This document shows, in pieces, positions 1 through 13,061 of a stretch of DNA of 64,000 bases; position 1 is the stretch's first letter, and the number at the start of each line of letters is the position of its first letter. Under the pieces are notes generated by a model that was not told where the DNA came from, ran no database searches, and saw only the letters and a program-made list of their open reading frames with translations. The translations under genes and the position numbers were made by a program. The stretch covers positions 5,069,501 through 5,133,500 of the forward strand of contig JABWDB010000021.1 in assembly GCA_019614645.1 (NCBI GenBank), in the 5' to 3' direction. The stretch is from Stratiolaelaps scimitus. Its lineage: Eukaryota; Arthropoda; Arachnida; Mesostigmata; Laelapidae.

Positions 1-398
1 GCTGTGGGTAGCAACGCCGTCGCCCACCCGAAGTCTAGCCAAAAGCGAGACTAGCAAATTGAGTGGCTGTCCTGATGAATCCGATCAGGAAACGTCGGCA
101 GTGATTAAAGAGAGTGGGCACCCACTTGAATGTTCTAATGATCGTAATACTCCACGGAGCCGTCCAGCAGGCGACAGCTCGAGAGAGTACAGTTTTACGT
201 CAACAACGCCCTCCGATAGCGGCCCTGATGAGGGGGTGGCGCATACTGGTGACACCAGCGCTGGTGATTGTTATCTAGACGATGATGGTAGCGATGCCAG
301 TGATGACTCTGATGCGAGTTCGGGCGATCGTCTAATTTCGACCGCCCTGGCCGAGCTCGACTGTTGTTGCACTGAGAGGACTGGCAAGGGTGCTAACG
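1..398 (+). CDS. Penultimate exon of the unrecognised gene (5' partial)
   Basis: The frame is open from base 2 to the GTAAGT donor at 399. An acceptor could lie inside the first 60 bases, so the true exon start is not fixed. It encodes an acidic, Ser/Asp-rich segment. Confidence 0.62.
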
Positions 399-1185
399 GT
401 AAGTGTAAAAGTTCACCTAACTTTTGGCTGCTCCCACCTATTCTCTTGTGTAATAGTAAACCTTCCTTGCATTCTGTTATATTCATCACAGCTAGAGAAG
501 TCAATAAATACTGTACTACAATATAGAGGGAGATTGATTTTGTAGGCGTGTCAATAAAGTTACAATAATCATAATTATTATATACTAACAAGTGATTAAA
601 TTATATCGATTTATTCACTTATAACATGCATATTTCTATACATACCATTGGCTACTACTTGGACTTTAATCCATTGAGTAAGGACTAAGCAACTGGTCCC
701 TAAAACTAAAGCATTTAGAGACTCTAAATAATAAACACGGTGTGTGATCCATAAAAATGGCGCATATACCTAACGAACCGCCTGTTCCGAACATAATTTA
801 GCGGCCGAGATTTTCCGACGTTTTATTGGCCGTCCACACTTGTGGACGATAAATAAATCACAATATGGCTAACGTTCTAGCCCAGCGTTAGCCATATTGT
901 GATTTATTAAGCTGCACCAGAGCGGTAGCCACATTGTGCTAATGTCAGATATTCTCGATATATGCAGATCTCTCCGCTGGTGAAGACACCGGCGCGGCGA
1001 AGACGACGCCGCCGCCGCGTAAGGCGAACTACAGCCGGGTCGGACTGCTATCATTCTATTTGAAGCATGCCCACACCTTGAAGAATAAGAGAGATTCAGT
1101 CGTTATTGATCTGTCGGCCCAGAGATCCCTTCTGGAGAAAAGCATGGCATCCGCATTATTGGACACCGTCTCGCAGATTTACTAG
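1..1185 (+). CDS. 3' end of an unrecognised gene (two terminal coding exons)
   Basis: Two exons join in frame: 1-398 (open to the window edge, so the 5' end is missing) and 968-1185, ending in a TAG stop. The donor is ACG|GTAAGT and the acceptor is TATGCAG|AT. One codon base is left on the first exon and two open the second, so the phase agrees. The first exon encodes a hydrophilic stretch rich in Ser, Asp, Gly and Glu, including the acidic run DDDGSDASDDSDASSGD, which looks disordered. The second starts with a Pro/Lys-rich segment (KTTPPPRK) and ends with a more ordered, probably helical tail containing GLLSFYLKHAHTLKNKRD and SLLEKSMASALLDTVSQIY. I see no domain I can name and do not assign a function. 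An AATAAA lies 155 bp past the stop. The clean splice phase and the compositional change at the junction make a real gene likely. Confidence 0.68.
399..967 (+). other. Intron of the unrecognised gene, containing a strong hairpin
   Basis: The intron is 569 bp, GTAAGT to CAG. It contains the 23-bp perfect inverted repeat 852-908 and, just upstream, a short palindrome with 7-bp arms (830-847). I see no coding signal in it. Confidence 0.6.
852..908. repeat. Perfect 23-bp inverted repeat with an 11-nt loop
   Basis: Arm 852-874 is the exact reverse complement of arm 886-908, with loop 875-885. It lies 60 nt before the last splice acceptor of the unrecognised gene. A degenerate copy of one arm follows at about 922-945. 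It could be the scar of a small inverted-repeat transposon or a structured intronic RNA. Confidence 0.9.
968..1185 (+). CDS. Terminal coding exon of the unrecognised gene
   Basis: The acceptor is CAG at 965-967. It encodes 72 residues and a TAG at 1183-1185. The splice phase matches the exon ending at 398. Confidence 0.68.
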
Positions 1186-1339
1186 GACCGCGCAACGAAT
1201 CATTCGAGCAGTAGCAACACCATTTTGTACGTGACTTTAATCGACTAACATTTATGACGACACCCTACCGATTTCCGACTTCTGCCTTATAATGCGCTAA
1301 CTGAACTTGAGCCGTAAGGTTTTTCAAAGCGCGCGTGTT

Positions 1340-1345
1340 AATAAA
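1340..1345 (+). terminator. Candidate polyadenylation signal AATAAA
   Basis: AATAAA occurs 155 nt after the stop codon at 1185, a usual distance for a short 3' UTR. Confidence 0.5.
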
Positions 1346-4300
1346 GGGCTAATTCAATATGGAATAGTGTCTCTCTCATTGGTTTTAACTACGGTTAAGC
1401 CTCATGCGTTTGTATGCGTGTGAGGTAGACCTCGGTTGTGAATTCGTAGGATTGCCTGTTCTTTGACAGGGGACCATTTCTAAATCGTATCAGGCGTCAG
1501 ACTTTAGTCGAATTTCTTGGGGATATTCGCCACGTCTTACGTTGGAGGTATGTACGGAATTTTGCTCCTCGTCTTAACCTGGATCTTGACAAGCTTGAAT
1601 CGTAAAAATGCTTATATCTCACATCGATTATATTGGACATCTTGTGAATGAACTTTCGGTGATTGAACAAATGGAAAGTCTCTCCCGTGAATATTACTAT
1701 ATTTTAACCATTTAGATTTTCCTATTAAACTGTAATTTCTAATGAAGTTAGAACACCAATTGTACTACACAGCGGTAAAGCTGAACGTTCGTGTTGGGTC
1801 CTTCGGGTATTTTCATTTCGATCAATATTCGCGTCATTATTGCCTTGTTTTATCTCTATAAGTTCTGCTGAGATCTTCGGCGTTGTCCGTCCAGACAAGA
1901 AAACGGCACTTTACCACAATAACATGTCCACGATTGTCTAGGTCGCTTTTTTTCTTTTCTCTTGGCGGGCGACATCAATTCGTCCCATTTGTGCGATGGT
2001 ACTTCGTAGCCAGTAATAATAATAATAATAATCGATTCGATGATATTTCGCTAGCTGAGGTATGGCCAGCCAAAATAACGCAAGCAGGTTCTACTTTGTA
2101 AACTTTCGTTGGATTGCATCCTCTCGTATGGTCTCAGTTCCGGCTACTGTTGTGGATGTACCTGTAGCTAAACAAATTGCAGTAGTCATCATTTTGATAA
2201 ACGCGAGGCCTGATGCTCAGATCTTACCTTCTGATGAGCCATACAACGACAATAATAACATTATTAGTACACCACCGTAGATCAGATTGAAACACGGCTA
2301 ATACGATACGAACGCTCGCCCTTTCCCAATGTATAACCTACCTTGGAACGTCGACGGACGGAGCTTGCTAAGGGGACCCTTCAGTGGCTGGACGGTGGAC
2401 GTTGCTCTTTGCGACGCCAGCCGTAGTCGCTTGCCTTTGCCGAATGTCACCGAACTGGCGACAGCCGCCGCTCTCCGGCGCCACTTCTGCTTCAGTCGGC
2501 GGCAGCCGTGTTGACTTATTGTTGACTCGGAATTGCCTGCCATCCGTTGCCATCGGCGAGGGAAGCCCGCCTCGACCCGGCACGGCTCGGTACAATCATT
2601 GTCCGAGTTGGGCGAGCTTTGTTGTTCAATTGGCGGAGGACAATTTCTGGGAAGATCGACGCAGATAGACTGACATGCGAACCCACGTATACATAGACAG
2701 CGAAGTGATTGTCTATCCCAGGGCGGCACGCCGTCAGCAGATGGTGATGGAGGCAGTTTTTTTGTGCCATGGCATCTGAGGGTCTATGAATATTATTAAC
2801 AACAACAACAACAGTGGCGGCGGCGGAAGGGAGGACGCTAACGAAAAAGACGATAAAAATAATCGACAAAAAAATATCCCGCTGAATTTTATACCGAGTT
2901 GTATTGATGCTTCTGCTGTTGCTGCTGCTGTTGATACTCTTGTTGTTGTTATTGTTGTTGCTGTTGTTTCATAGAGGCGCATGATTTTAAATATACGCTT
3001 TATCCATGCATGCATAATCAGGCAATATCATTCCCTAAAGGCGGATAGAGTCGACGATATCTCTACCGCTGCTTCTGCCACTGGCGCATGTTTGTAAGTT
3101 GATGCTGTATGTATTGAAAACGTACAGTTGCCACCTAGAATATTTATTTCGTATAAAGTAACATCTTGGTAGCGACGCTTCGAAAAAGCGTTAATGAATT
3201 CACTTAGTTTTTCTTCCGGTAAAAGACACTCTCACATCTCTTCGTGGCTAATCATCTGTGTATTTTTATCATGTCCATGTAATTTACAATAGACCATATC
3301 GTTCGCCATCGTTGACCTGAATTTGCCCCGAACACGCTAGGGTCCGATAAGCGTTCATTGTAATCAATTAGAAGATGTGTTTGATATCCCTTGATTTGCT
3401 ACAGATTCCGCTTTTCGCATCTGTCTCATATGTGTGGAACGGATTTATCGTTTCAACACTTGCCGTGGCACTATACGAACTGATACATCCGATATATCAT
3501 GGTCGGCACAGGGCAATTTCACCATCAACACCGCCCACATCAGCTAATTGTAGTACAATGGCGTGTAAACTCTGCCTAATCGAAGATTGGAAGACTTGGA
3601 ACATTCGTCCTTGGCACTGATAGTGGCATTACCTGGATAAGAGCCATCTGAATTTATCTGAACTGCACAGTTGAGATAAATCCAAATCCAATCTCCCCGT
3701 GTTGGTTATTATTTGTTTCTGTGGTATCGTTAAGAAGATGCCCTTCTTGTGGAATGCCTTTGACCTGGGCAATTTTATCGAGTATTTATGGCGGATGGGG
3801 TGTTCTTTTCATCTGAGTTCAATTGCCTATATGCGACATTGATATTATATAGTAAAAACAGCTCAAAATCCTGAAAGTCAAAGATTTAGAATTCGAATCT
3901 ACGCCGAAATTGTTAAAAGTCGTTTGTGCTCTCGGCCTGCCTTTTCATTGGATAGCTTTGAACGTAAGCTGATTGCAGATACAATACGGACGTCATGCAA
4001 TATCCTTGCATTTAGTACATTACGATCTATTTTCATCTAAAGGGGGCATATGCTTATTTAAATTAGGTGAGCCAACTGTTCCACTTGCTTTGGGGACGCC
4101 CTGTACTCCGAGAACAAAAGCACGCAAATGCCAATTGATTCTTGAATATCCACGAAAATCGTCTAGAGTTGTTCGGTTAATTAGCGTTAGCAGGTTTGTG
4201 GCGTGGACATCAAGACGACTAATACATACTATTAAACTGCATAATTATGCCATTCCCCATGGACGAGGCACGTGTAGCCAAGTTTTCAGGGTCTCCACTC

Positions 4301-5261
4301 TTACTCGGGTGAGTACATGCGCAAGCCATCTCCAGATCAAGAAAATGCCAGTGTAACGTCTTCGTTCTATGCGGCCTATTGTCTTAACAACCAAAATCAA
4401 ACGGTGTCCATTGACCTGCTTTTCAACGTAGACTCAACGGAATCGTGCCGTGACGAAACACAGCAACAAGTAAAGATTTCTAAAACCACTTGAACTAGTT
4501 ATCATTACGATTGAGTTACGTGCTTGTAAAGAGCAGCTAACTCCATTTTGGGGTCGATTCTGGATAACGTATGAGGCGTTATATATTAAATGCCAGCTTG
4601 AATAGTCAGATTTCATCGTTTGCTATCAAATATGCATCCCTGCGTCAGCTAATGTTCAGCTTGGATTTTTCCATCGGAGTGTATAACAACAGGTGTCAAA
4701 CGACGCACACGTCAAAGGGCTACTTGGTCTATTATTTCTATTTAGGCTCCTCGGTCTGTCATACCCCGGTGCAATATACAAATAGGCCGGGCCGATGATT
4801 TTCTCTCTCTACGACGCAAATCTGTAACGTATGAAGGGATATTAGACAATACAACGTCAATCACCTTCCGGCGCCACGCTGCAAGGCACACGATGGGGAT
4901 CCATGGCAGCTTTTGATCGTTCAGGCATCGGCGACGTACTCTGTATATTTAAACTGTCAGCTCGGCCATTGTGCGTTAAATGTATTGAAGTAGAGAAACA
5001 AATCGTGTCGATTATCGATTTTCATAGAGTGTAAATGGGCTCGTTCGAACTGTTGCCGATACCTTCATACCTCATCTTCATCAAAGTTCGTTCAATGATA
5101 CATACTATCCTTTATTCGATGAATTAGGCCCGTATAGGTTCACCACTACGTAAGGGGCACTATGACAATATAGGTAAAAGAATGTAGTGGTTGTTGAATA
5201 GAGTAATCGAGCTCCTCGATTATAGCTTGTGCTCGTACTACCCAGTTAATCGAGAGTTTTC

Positions 5262-5365
5262 AAATAAAGTAATACATGTTTTTTTTTAAATAAAGTAATA
5301 CATGTTTTTTTTTAAATAAAGTAATAAATATGTTTTTAAAATAAAGTATTACATATTTTTTTATG
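5262..5365. repeat. 26-bp tandem repeat, four copies, each with AATAAA
   Basis: Units begin at 5262, 5288, 5314 and 5339. Each starts AAATAAAGTAATACATG or a close variant and ends in a T run. The first two are nearly identical, while the third and fourth have diverged. Every unit carries an AATAAA hexamer. Confidence 0.88.
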
Positions 5366-7451
5366 TAAATTTACACATAAAACTAACCTTTGAAAGAGCA
5401 AGGATAATGTAAAATTCTAGCCCCGCAACAAGTGCGTTTACATCAAGGTTACACTGATATAACACTTACATTGTAAGAGTTTTCTAAACTTTTCGCGATA
5501 TTATTAACTACTATTTACCAATTAACACTAACTGACTGCGTGTCTATAGCGGCATTTTTCCAGAGTGTTTTATATCTTTCAAAGATTAAGTAGATTAAGT
5601 CGTTGGAAAGTTGGTCGCATTTGCCCCGAAATGTGGGAGTGTGAAATTACATTTATCAAGATCGTAAGTATATTAAGGTTAGGTGTTGGTGGAGGAGGAG
5701 GCTTTCATCATGTTATGTAGCTAGTCATGTAGAGTTTTGTGGTATATGGCAGGTGTTTTCGAGAATACCTAAACAGTAGCATTCGGTATTCTAATTACTG
5801 AGTGCTTAAAAAATCTTATACGCTGTTGCTGCTGCTTCTGTTGCAGTGAGTCTCATCTATAAATATAAATATCGATGACCTTTTGACAACAACGCACAAA
5901 GTTCATAGTTTTATTATGGCCCACGCGTGCTTATCCCATGTGAGTGATTTCGTCGAACAATCCACCACTCTCGTTTGAGTCAATCTGCGACACAATCGGA
6001 ACTATTTTGCTGGCAAAGCAGCAACGGACAACGCGAACCTTTGCAGACGAAGGTCATTCATCGGTCGCTGATAATTTATTACATCAACAGTATCGGGACC
6101 ATGCACCCAAACGAGTACAATGGATCAAATTGGTTTGTGGCTTTATATCGATCGGTCGAGACGAAGAGCGCCTTGAACAATTAGGAACCAGACAACTGAA
6201 ATGTACGAGAGTTCATCATATATATATAAGGATTTTTTTCCATGTATAGGGCTTCAATGTGTGAATGTTTTTACTGTTTCCTTTTTTTCACAAAAAAATC
6301 CATCTTCTAGAGTAGGAACTGGAACAGTATTTTTCTTGTTAACCTTGATCCAATAGACGTCATTCGACTTTCAATCAGGTTATTGGCAGAGCGCGCTGGT
6401 GACCGCCTTAACCGAAGCTCGAGAGGGAGATTAGACAACCTGTCTAATGTGAGCCCTGTGTTTCGCGGCTGTCTCAAGCCGTTTCTCACTTTCGGATATC
6501 TGCACTCATCGCTGTTTAGACAGTACGTCTCGACGTTAAAACGCCTTCAAACAGAAACGAAACACAGCCATATTTGGGTCTCATACGAGAGACACACTCA
6601 TTTAGCCAAACTGCTTGATACGAGCGGAGCGGAGACTGGAATCTGACTAGTTTCTATAGAGAGTTGTCGTTTTGTTTATTGCAAAATGATCATTTAATAC
6701 CTCTCAATCTATCGGAGCAATGGCTAGTTGAAAATCGGCCACACTTTGCACATTGGAAGCGTTGCATTATTGTTGCTACGCTACAAAACATCGTTAGAAA
6801 TAACACAAAAGCGAACTGTCAGCAAGTCATCGGAGATCGTTCGACGTCGAAGCGTCACCGTCCGCCTGTTTGCTTCGAATCTACACCCGCATACAGGAAA
6901 CGAAATCTATCCTCCGCCGTGGTCCGTGCCACCGCGAAACCTTTAACTACAAACGTGTCTCGCATTGTTTCACTGCATGTTTTTCTTATTACGAACGTAC
7001 GTCAGTCCACAGCAACAGCAGCGGGGACTGCAGCGGCTCCGTCATTCGGCACCGGCTCGCGTGGGAGGCACTGCAGCAATGAGTCATATGAGCGCCGATG
7101 TGGGAACAGCCCGGTCATTCAGTCAACTGCTTGGCTTATCGCGGCGTGGAATGACGTAGTCTGTGTAGCCCGGCATCTCAAACAGCCATCCATCTGGAGA
7201 AGTCGTTGCACGTTAGCTGCTATCGAAGGCAGCATTAAACGTTAAGACGTTGACAAGCGATTGGACAAAGCAAAGAATTGCACATCAGCAAAACAGGGCC
7301 GCTTCTGTCGCAAATGCGGCTTTCGTCCGTTCAGCTACTTTGTACCGGTAACTGCACCGACAGCGGCAGGCAGTGGCATACTGCGTGTAATATATAGTAC
7401 GAGACGAGGAGCAGTGGTAGCAGGCTTGCTGGAAACTCTAGTCTGTTAGTC

Positions 7452-7465
7452 TTCCTCTCTCTCTG

Positions 7466-7500
<35 letters not shown>
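7452..7500. repeat. (CT)n followed by (TA)n microsatellite
   Basis: A CT-rich tract about 24 nt long runs directly into a (TA) tract that ends at 7500. Confidence 0.9.
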
Positions 7501-10500
7501 TCCGACCACACTCGCATATTATCTGGAGACACTGGCGGCAGGCTTCCATTGAAGCGAGTCTATTCTGCCCGCTGTAGAAAGCCCTTGCCCTACCACGTTA
7601 CACATCTGCGACCCTAACCTTCCGAACACTCACCCGGCTTCGCCGATGTCGCCGTGACAAGAATAAACTAAGGAACGACGAACCAAGCGAGACATGACGG
7701 GCAAACATGGAGAATAGGAGCGCCACGAGTCTGAGTCAGGTAGTAATGTATTCACTAGGCAGACAGGCTGCTGTTAGTGGCAGGCGTGTTCGCTTAGATT
7801 TTGTATTTGGCACGTAAACAATGAAGTCATGCACGTCAAACGAGCACTGAGGTTATCTTTGTGAAAAACGCCTTTATCCTTAGTAGGCTAGGTCGCTCTG
7901 CGGTGGGGGTCTGGGTAACTTAAGCACCTAAGGTCGTTTGCATAACGTCTCGTAACATGTCGAAGTTTCATAACGCCTTATCTGTTCGCCTAGAAAAGAG
8001 ATGCGTTGAGTGAACGATGCCCGGCAATGCCTGCGATATCTACGGATCGTTGGAAGGCAGATTCACAGCTGATATGTGTTCTTCTCGTGATTTTTCATCG
8101 TATCCGCGAGCCTAGTTTAGGGGTAGCTGTCCCTGTAATGCGCAACAAACGTCGCTGCAGCAAACATACTGGTCAGTGATAGTCTCAGCAGTCAAAAAAA
8201 AATTGTAATAGTCAACCATTCCAGCGTTGACACAGTACTTAACTAACAAGCACGAGGTAATCATCTAATTTCATTTATTAAGCTGTATTTCATATCAAAT
8301 ATTTACTCATTGTGCCGGAAGCGCTTCCTGCAGCAGCACATCCGTGAGGCATTAACGGAGTTCCGTCTAGGAACTAAACCAACATCCACTCAGCACGCAT
8401 CGAGCATGGCAAACGAGAAATTGGTCCACGCGAAGCGTGAGTCGTGCGAACCGGATCAGATTATGGAAGTTTCGAAGTATTTCCGCCCAGAGGGGGAACA
8501 CTAATGCAACAGATCGTGTTTAAGACGATAGAGCACGCTCCATGAACAGCTCGTAGGAGGACACACGAATGCATACATTGTGATATTTAATTTTCTTTTC
8601 TCCACATTGGCAGTAATTACAACTTGGAAAAATAGACAGGTGTTTGGAGCAAACTATTAGTTATTATTTGTTTGTATTGCACAGAATTGTTCAAATGGGA
8701 TATGAAGCAAAATCGCTCTCGGAGCCAAGCTTCGATGTTGTCGGCAGCACCGATACTAATTTATCCGTCATTAAGGTGTTTGTGTCGAAGATGAATACGT
8801 TGAGAAGTCTCTTAATAGGGAATGGTAATAGTAATAATGGCGCCGTGATAGCGTGTCCAGAGACTTCATGATCTAATGATACGCAGCTCACCGGAACGGC
8901 GCCATAATTATAGACAGCGCTTAGACTCATGAAGTCCAATGGGCCATCGAAGGCAAGGTCGCTTGCCCTCTGCTCGAAATAAACGAATCCATAATTCGTT
9001 CAACGATGTACTTGTTCGTTCGTCCATTTAAATGCTTTGTATTTTTGTCATAAGTTGCCTATTAGCACATCGTCACATAGACAACTAGATACTGAGTGAG
9101 TGAAGTACGTAGCATAGATTTATAGAAGAGGTTTAATGATAGCCCTACCGAATCTACTCTGTGAAAACATGACCCAGGACATTATTGAATTGCACGAGTA
9201 AATGACGAGATAGTGATGAGAGACGATCTCGAAATGCTCCGAACGATAATATACACCTTAATCATCAATCATTAACAGGAACAGATATAATGGATACGTA
9301 TATGGCATGAGATTGTCAACGATCTTTATATTCGAGTGGGTGGAAGCTCTATTTAGCTAAGCAAGGGGTATTGTTGCGGCAGGTGACATTCACCCTTTAA
9401 CGACTGCAAAAAAAAGCCGCTACATTCTATGAGTGTCTCTTCTTATTCGCAGCTTTCTCAGCGTGTGGTCTTATAGACGGTCGTTTGGTATGCGTCTGAC
9501 TTCTGCAAGTTTATGCCGAACTACAATTCCCTGCGAAACCGCCCTGAGAGCTCAGCTACATCGGATGTGAAAAATGGGTATCCTTTTCTATTCTTGTTAT
9601 TTTCTAAGGTTGCCGCCATCCAACGAAGTAGTCTCTCTACACGCGGCTCAGACATTGACACGCTTGTTCTCATATCATCTCTTGAAGATTCAAAATATCA
9701 GCGAGTAGTTCCCGTAGGAAAATATTTATTCACGTTAATCAATCGCCCCTGCGTTTACGAGTTCTGCTGTCATTACTTGAATGACCCAGGGATGATTTTT
9801 CTGGGGGGGAGCAGTCCCCGTTCGGACTTCCACAAAGCCCCAGCAGAGTGGACGGGCTACCATTGCCTCGTTGAATCAAAATGTGCTAGATAGAAATTAG
9901 CTGGTAAAACCCAACGGTGAAATATGCCATCATCATTATCACCATGGGTAAACACGCCGTCTGTCTAACCGGAAACCTATAACGTACAACGATAGAAATC
10001 TTCTGTGATTACATCTCGCCTCCTAACGAGAAATGCTGGTGTAATTACAATGGTGTACGTATTGTAAAAATATACTTGAAGATAAGAACAAGTAAAACTA
10101 TTTGAGTTGTCCGTTCGTTGAAATCAAGTTTCACACGCGAGTTCTAGCCTAAGACGTCGCCGAATACTTGGGCCGAGAAAATGGGGTCTACGGTCACGCG
10201 ATGTGTCGAAAATTCCCCTCAGTTCATTTCGTCTCAATTCAATGAAAAATACCGTAACCCTTCTCGGTATAGCGTTGTCATGCGTCTACCCTGTCATTCT
10301 CCAGGGGAAGGACGGAACAGACGCGATTCGTATAAGCGAATATGTACATCAAATATTGGCTTTTTGCCATCGACTTCAACGCGAATCGAACACTTGGCGA
10401 GGTACGATGCAACCCGCTACAGGGTTAGATCGCTGCTACCCAGGATTCGTATATATCCCAAACACTATCAGAGTCACTCTTTTGAGGAGAATAAGCCTTT

Positions 10501-11102
10501 AAAATATGAGTTGATGTGCAGAGCCCAGCCTTGATACATTTCTAGCAGCCGTGCAAACATGTACCGTTGTCTATCAAAGCCGTATTGGGCACTGTCAATG
10601 AGATTATTCGTTTTTAGGATGACTGAAATGTGAGACACGACTGATTTTCCGTACTTGTACAAGCAATTGAGTATTGAGACATTTATATTTGCTTTTTATC
10701 TGTGTTTTTTCCTTTTTTGCTACGGAAATTAAGAACACTTCGTTGGAAAAAATCCTAAATATTGTTGAATATATTGAGAATAGACTGTGTGGGGCGCCGC
10801 CGTCTCAGTCTTCTTAAGTTACTCTTCTCTCAGGGTTGATAGATCGAGTAGGTCAACAAGCATAGATGAAGCTGTGGTTAGTAGTTATTTTACTATACCG
10901 AACTCAAAGATGCTGATGTTATCAGGACCGATTTACAAATACGGCCCAACTAATATATTTATACATGCCTCATCAGTCCAGTCCTTCTAGGTAAATAAAC
11001 CAAGCAAATGCATGAATTTCACGATAGACGTATAGAACAACAGCATCAACGGTGAGTTAAATTATGCTTATAGCAGCCTCTATATATATATATCTCTTCG
11101 CA

Positions 11103-11105
<3 letters not shown>

Positions 11106-11133
<28 letters not shown>
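11106..11133. repeat. (TA)n microsatellite
   Basis: About 14 TA dinucleotides in a row, with a shorter TA run just upstream at about 11081-11094. Confidence 0.9.
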
Positions 11134-11137
<4 letters not shown>

Positions 11138-11539
11138 CTTTCTCTGCATGTGCACCCCCTCCCGCTTTCTACCACCTTCCTGCCTGGCAAGCGATATTAC
11201 TACAACAATGCCGCATCCAGTGGATGGAAATAATCCAAGTCATCAAGATGTCGCGTATGTAAATTAGTTGCACGTAATAGTTGTCGACCCTATCAACCAG
11301 TTCGAGCCCTTCCATTATTTGCCATCCGTGTGGGAAATCCTCACACCCCATGAGTCATAGAGCCAAGTCTTCCCACCTCGTCCAGCAACAGTAAATCTAT
11401 ATCTAATAATAGAGAAATATTGACTTGCTCCTAGTTCCTATATGGGGCATCACCGTTACCCACCAGCGAACTCGTTTCGATAGATTCGCCACCACAATGC
11501 GCTATAATCCCTCATAGACAAATTTCTGATCATTTCTCT

Positions 11540-12180
11540 CTCTCTCGCGCTCTCGTTCTTTGATCCCTGATCGCATTCGATTGCCACGTCTTATCTGTTC
11601 CGTTCCGCTACGATGGCGGCCCATGCAGTTTCACGACTTCTGCTGTTTAGTTGCTTCTGAAAATCCCCGCGCAGCCGCTTCGAGGGCTTGCTTCTTATAC
11701 TTGTTGTCGGTCGGTGACATCACCTGGCGATTTACCAGAGTGTTCGTTGGACGTTGTTGCTGTATTCACGTTTGTAGCCGCGCCGTCTCTGCCACTGTCA
11801 CTTGGGGAGAGGCAGCATCGTCTTGTCCAACACGCGGCTCGTCTACGTGAGTGTACCCGTTCATCCGTCGAAGACGCGCGCGCCGCACAGTGGCATCCGC
11901 GCGTTCACAGGAAGGCCTTCGCTGACGCCTTCTCGGCGGATTCCCTGCACTTTTCTGTTGCGCGTTCCTATGTGTTGATTTCGTCTCGTGACAGAATTAG
12001 CGGTAACAGAAGAAGCGAGTCGGTGTGCTCGATCCTGATGCCAGACGGTGCTGGCAACTTTCGTGCGGCCGAATTCGTAGGACTCGCCCGTCAGGAGAGG
12101 GGAATTTCGATGGTCTCGCCGTTCGGTGGTGAGCTCAGTCTCAAGGGCTTGGCGCTTTCTGTGCTCAGCTAGTAGTTATC
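11540..12180 (+). promoter_or_regulatory. GC-rich island; possible promoter or 5' exon
   Basis: This stretch is richer in CpG than its surroundings, follows a CT-rich tract (11535-11550), and contains overlapping open frames of 96 and 173 codons without recognisable domains. A strong donor-like GTGAGT occurs at 11848. It lies 0.8 kb before the first myosin exon I could place, so it could be a promoter with a noncoding first exon. This is positional inference only. Confidence 0.25.
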
Positions 12181-12943
12181 GACCGTAGAACAGGATCGGG
12201 AGAGAAAGCGAACTGAACCAGAGAAAACTGGCAGTTCTATGTACCAGTAATTGGACAAAAATAGAGTGGCTTATTGCACCATTGTTGTCGAAAAGAGATT
12301 GATCCACTTGAGGCACACAGATGCCCCCCTGAGAGATCTCAACAGGATCGAACGCCAGTTTCATCCTTGCTACCACGGGGCCCCTTTTGTCATCGTGAGT
12401 TACTTGTGATCGGTGTGTTCGACACTTGACGGCTGTCCGCAATTGCACAAGGATACAATCATTCTTGCAGAGGTCGTTGTCAACACGAAAGAGGCTTCAA
12501 ATTCGACATAGATCGTCTGTTCACTAATGTGTGATTGATAGTCACTATCTCTAAGTGAACCTCTTCGTAAGTGTTTCGTTGAACGGCTCGTTTGTTTTGC
12601 CAGCTCCGTCGGAGACGAGGTGGAGACCTCGCTGGAACCTAAGCGCACTTCGAATGAAGACCTGCTGCTGCTGACAGTGGCTGTACTGCAGTGCGTTGCC
12701 ATCTGCAGAAGAGAACAATTAGGGCGATCTTGATTACGGAGCAATTGCTAAAACCTGAGTGTGTCGTAGAAAATGGTGGAGCTTTGCAGTTGTTGAACAC
12801 ACTGGTTGGGTGTGCGATCGAACAGGAGTACTACTTGTGCCAAAACCTTACGTTTGCATTGGAAACTATATATACGAAGGAAAATGTTCCCAGTGGCTCT
12901 GCGGCAGGCAGTTCCGGGATTTAAGCCCCGTGCATGGATTCAG

Positions 12944-13061
12944 AAGGTTACGGAGGTGGTACCTGAAAGGATACGGAGTATGTCTGCACCGGCCACCTTA
13001 ATTCAGGCGCAAATTCGAACCTATGTTGCACAGAAGAAGTACAAACGCATAAAGAAAGCAG
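12944..13061 (+). CDS. Myosin I exon: end of neck lead-in and IQ motif 1
   Basis: It encodes VTEVVPERIRS and then the IQ motif TLIQAQIRTYVAQKKYKRIKKA (17 of these residues form the IQ core). The donor at 13062 is GTTTGT. The 5' boundary is less sure than the 3' one. It ends one base into a codon. Confidence 0.8.

Larger units (their letters stand above)
1346..12943. other. 11.6 kb without an identifiable exon
   Basis: I looked here for class I myosin motor motifs (P-loop GESGAGKT, the relay LDIYGFE, NEKLQQ, IRCIKPND) on the plus strand and found none. Many open frames of 60-190 codons exist, mostly overlapping one another in several frames, with no family signature. The stretch holds GC-rich islands near 2300-2720, 6380-7660 and 11540-12180, microsatellites and the 26-bp tandem array at 5262-5365. 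Short exons could have escaped me. Confidence 0.5.

Noticed and set aside
2298..2729. Overlapping open frames on both strands near 2.3-2.7 kb
   Set aside because: Open in several frames at once, which points to composition rather than coding.
6664..7245. 193-codon open frame on the plus strand as a protein gene
   Set aside because: Starts at a non-ATG codon, overlaps three other frames on the same strand, has no domain or splice context, and the base composition explains the lack of stops.
9513..9893. 126-codon open frame
   Set aside because: No recognisable motif and ordinary composition. A chance frame is the simplest reading.
11651..12172. 173-codon open frame on the plus strand
   Set aside because: GC-rich sequence with overlapping open frames and no family signature. 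Kept only as a possible 5' region.
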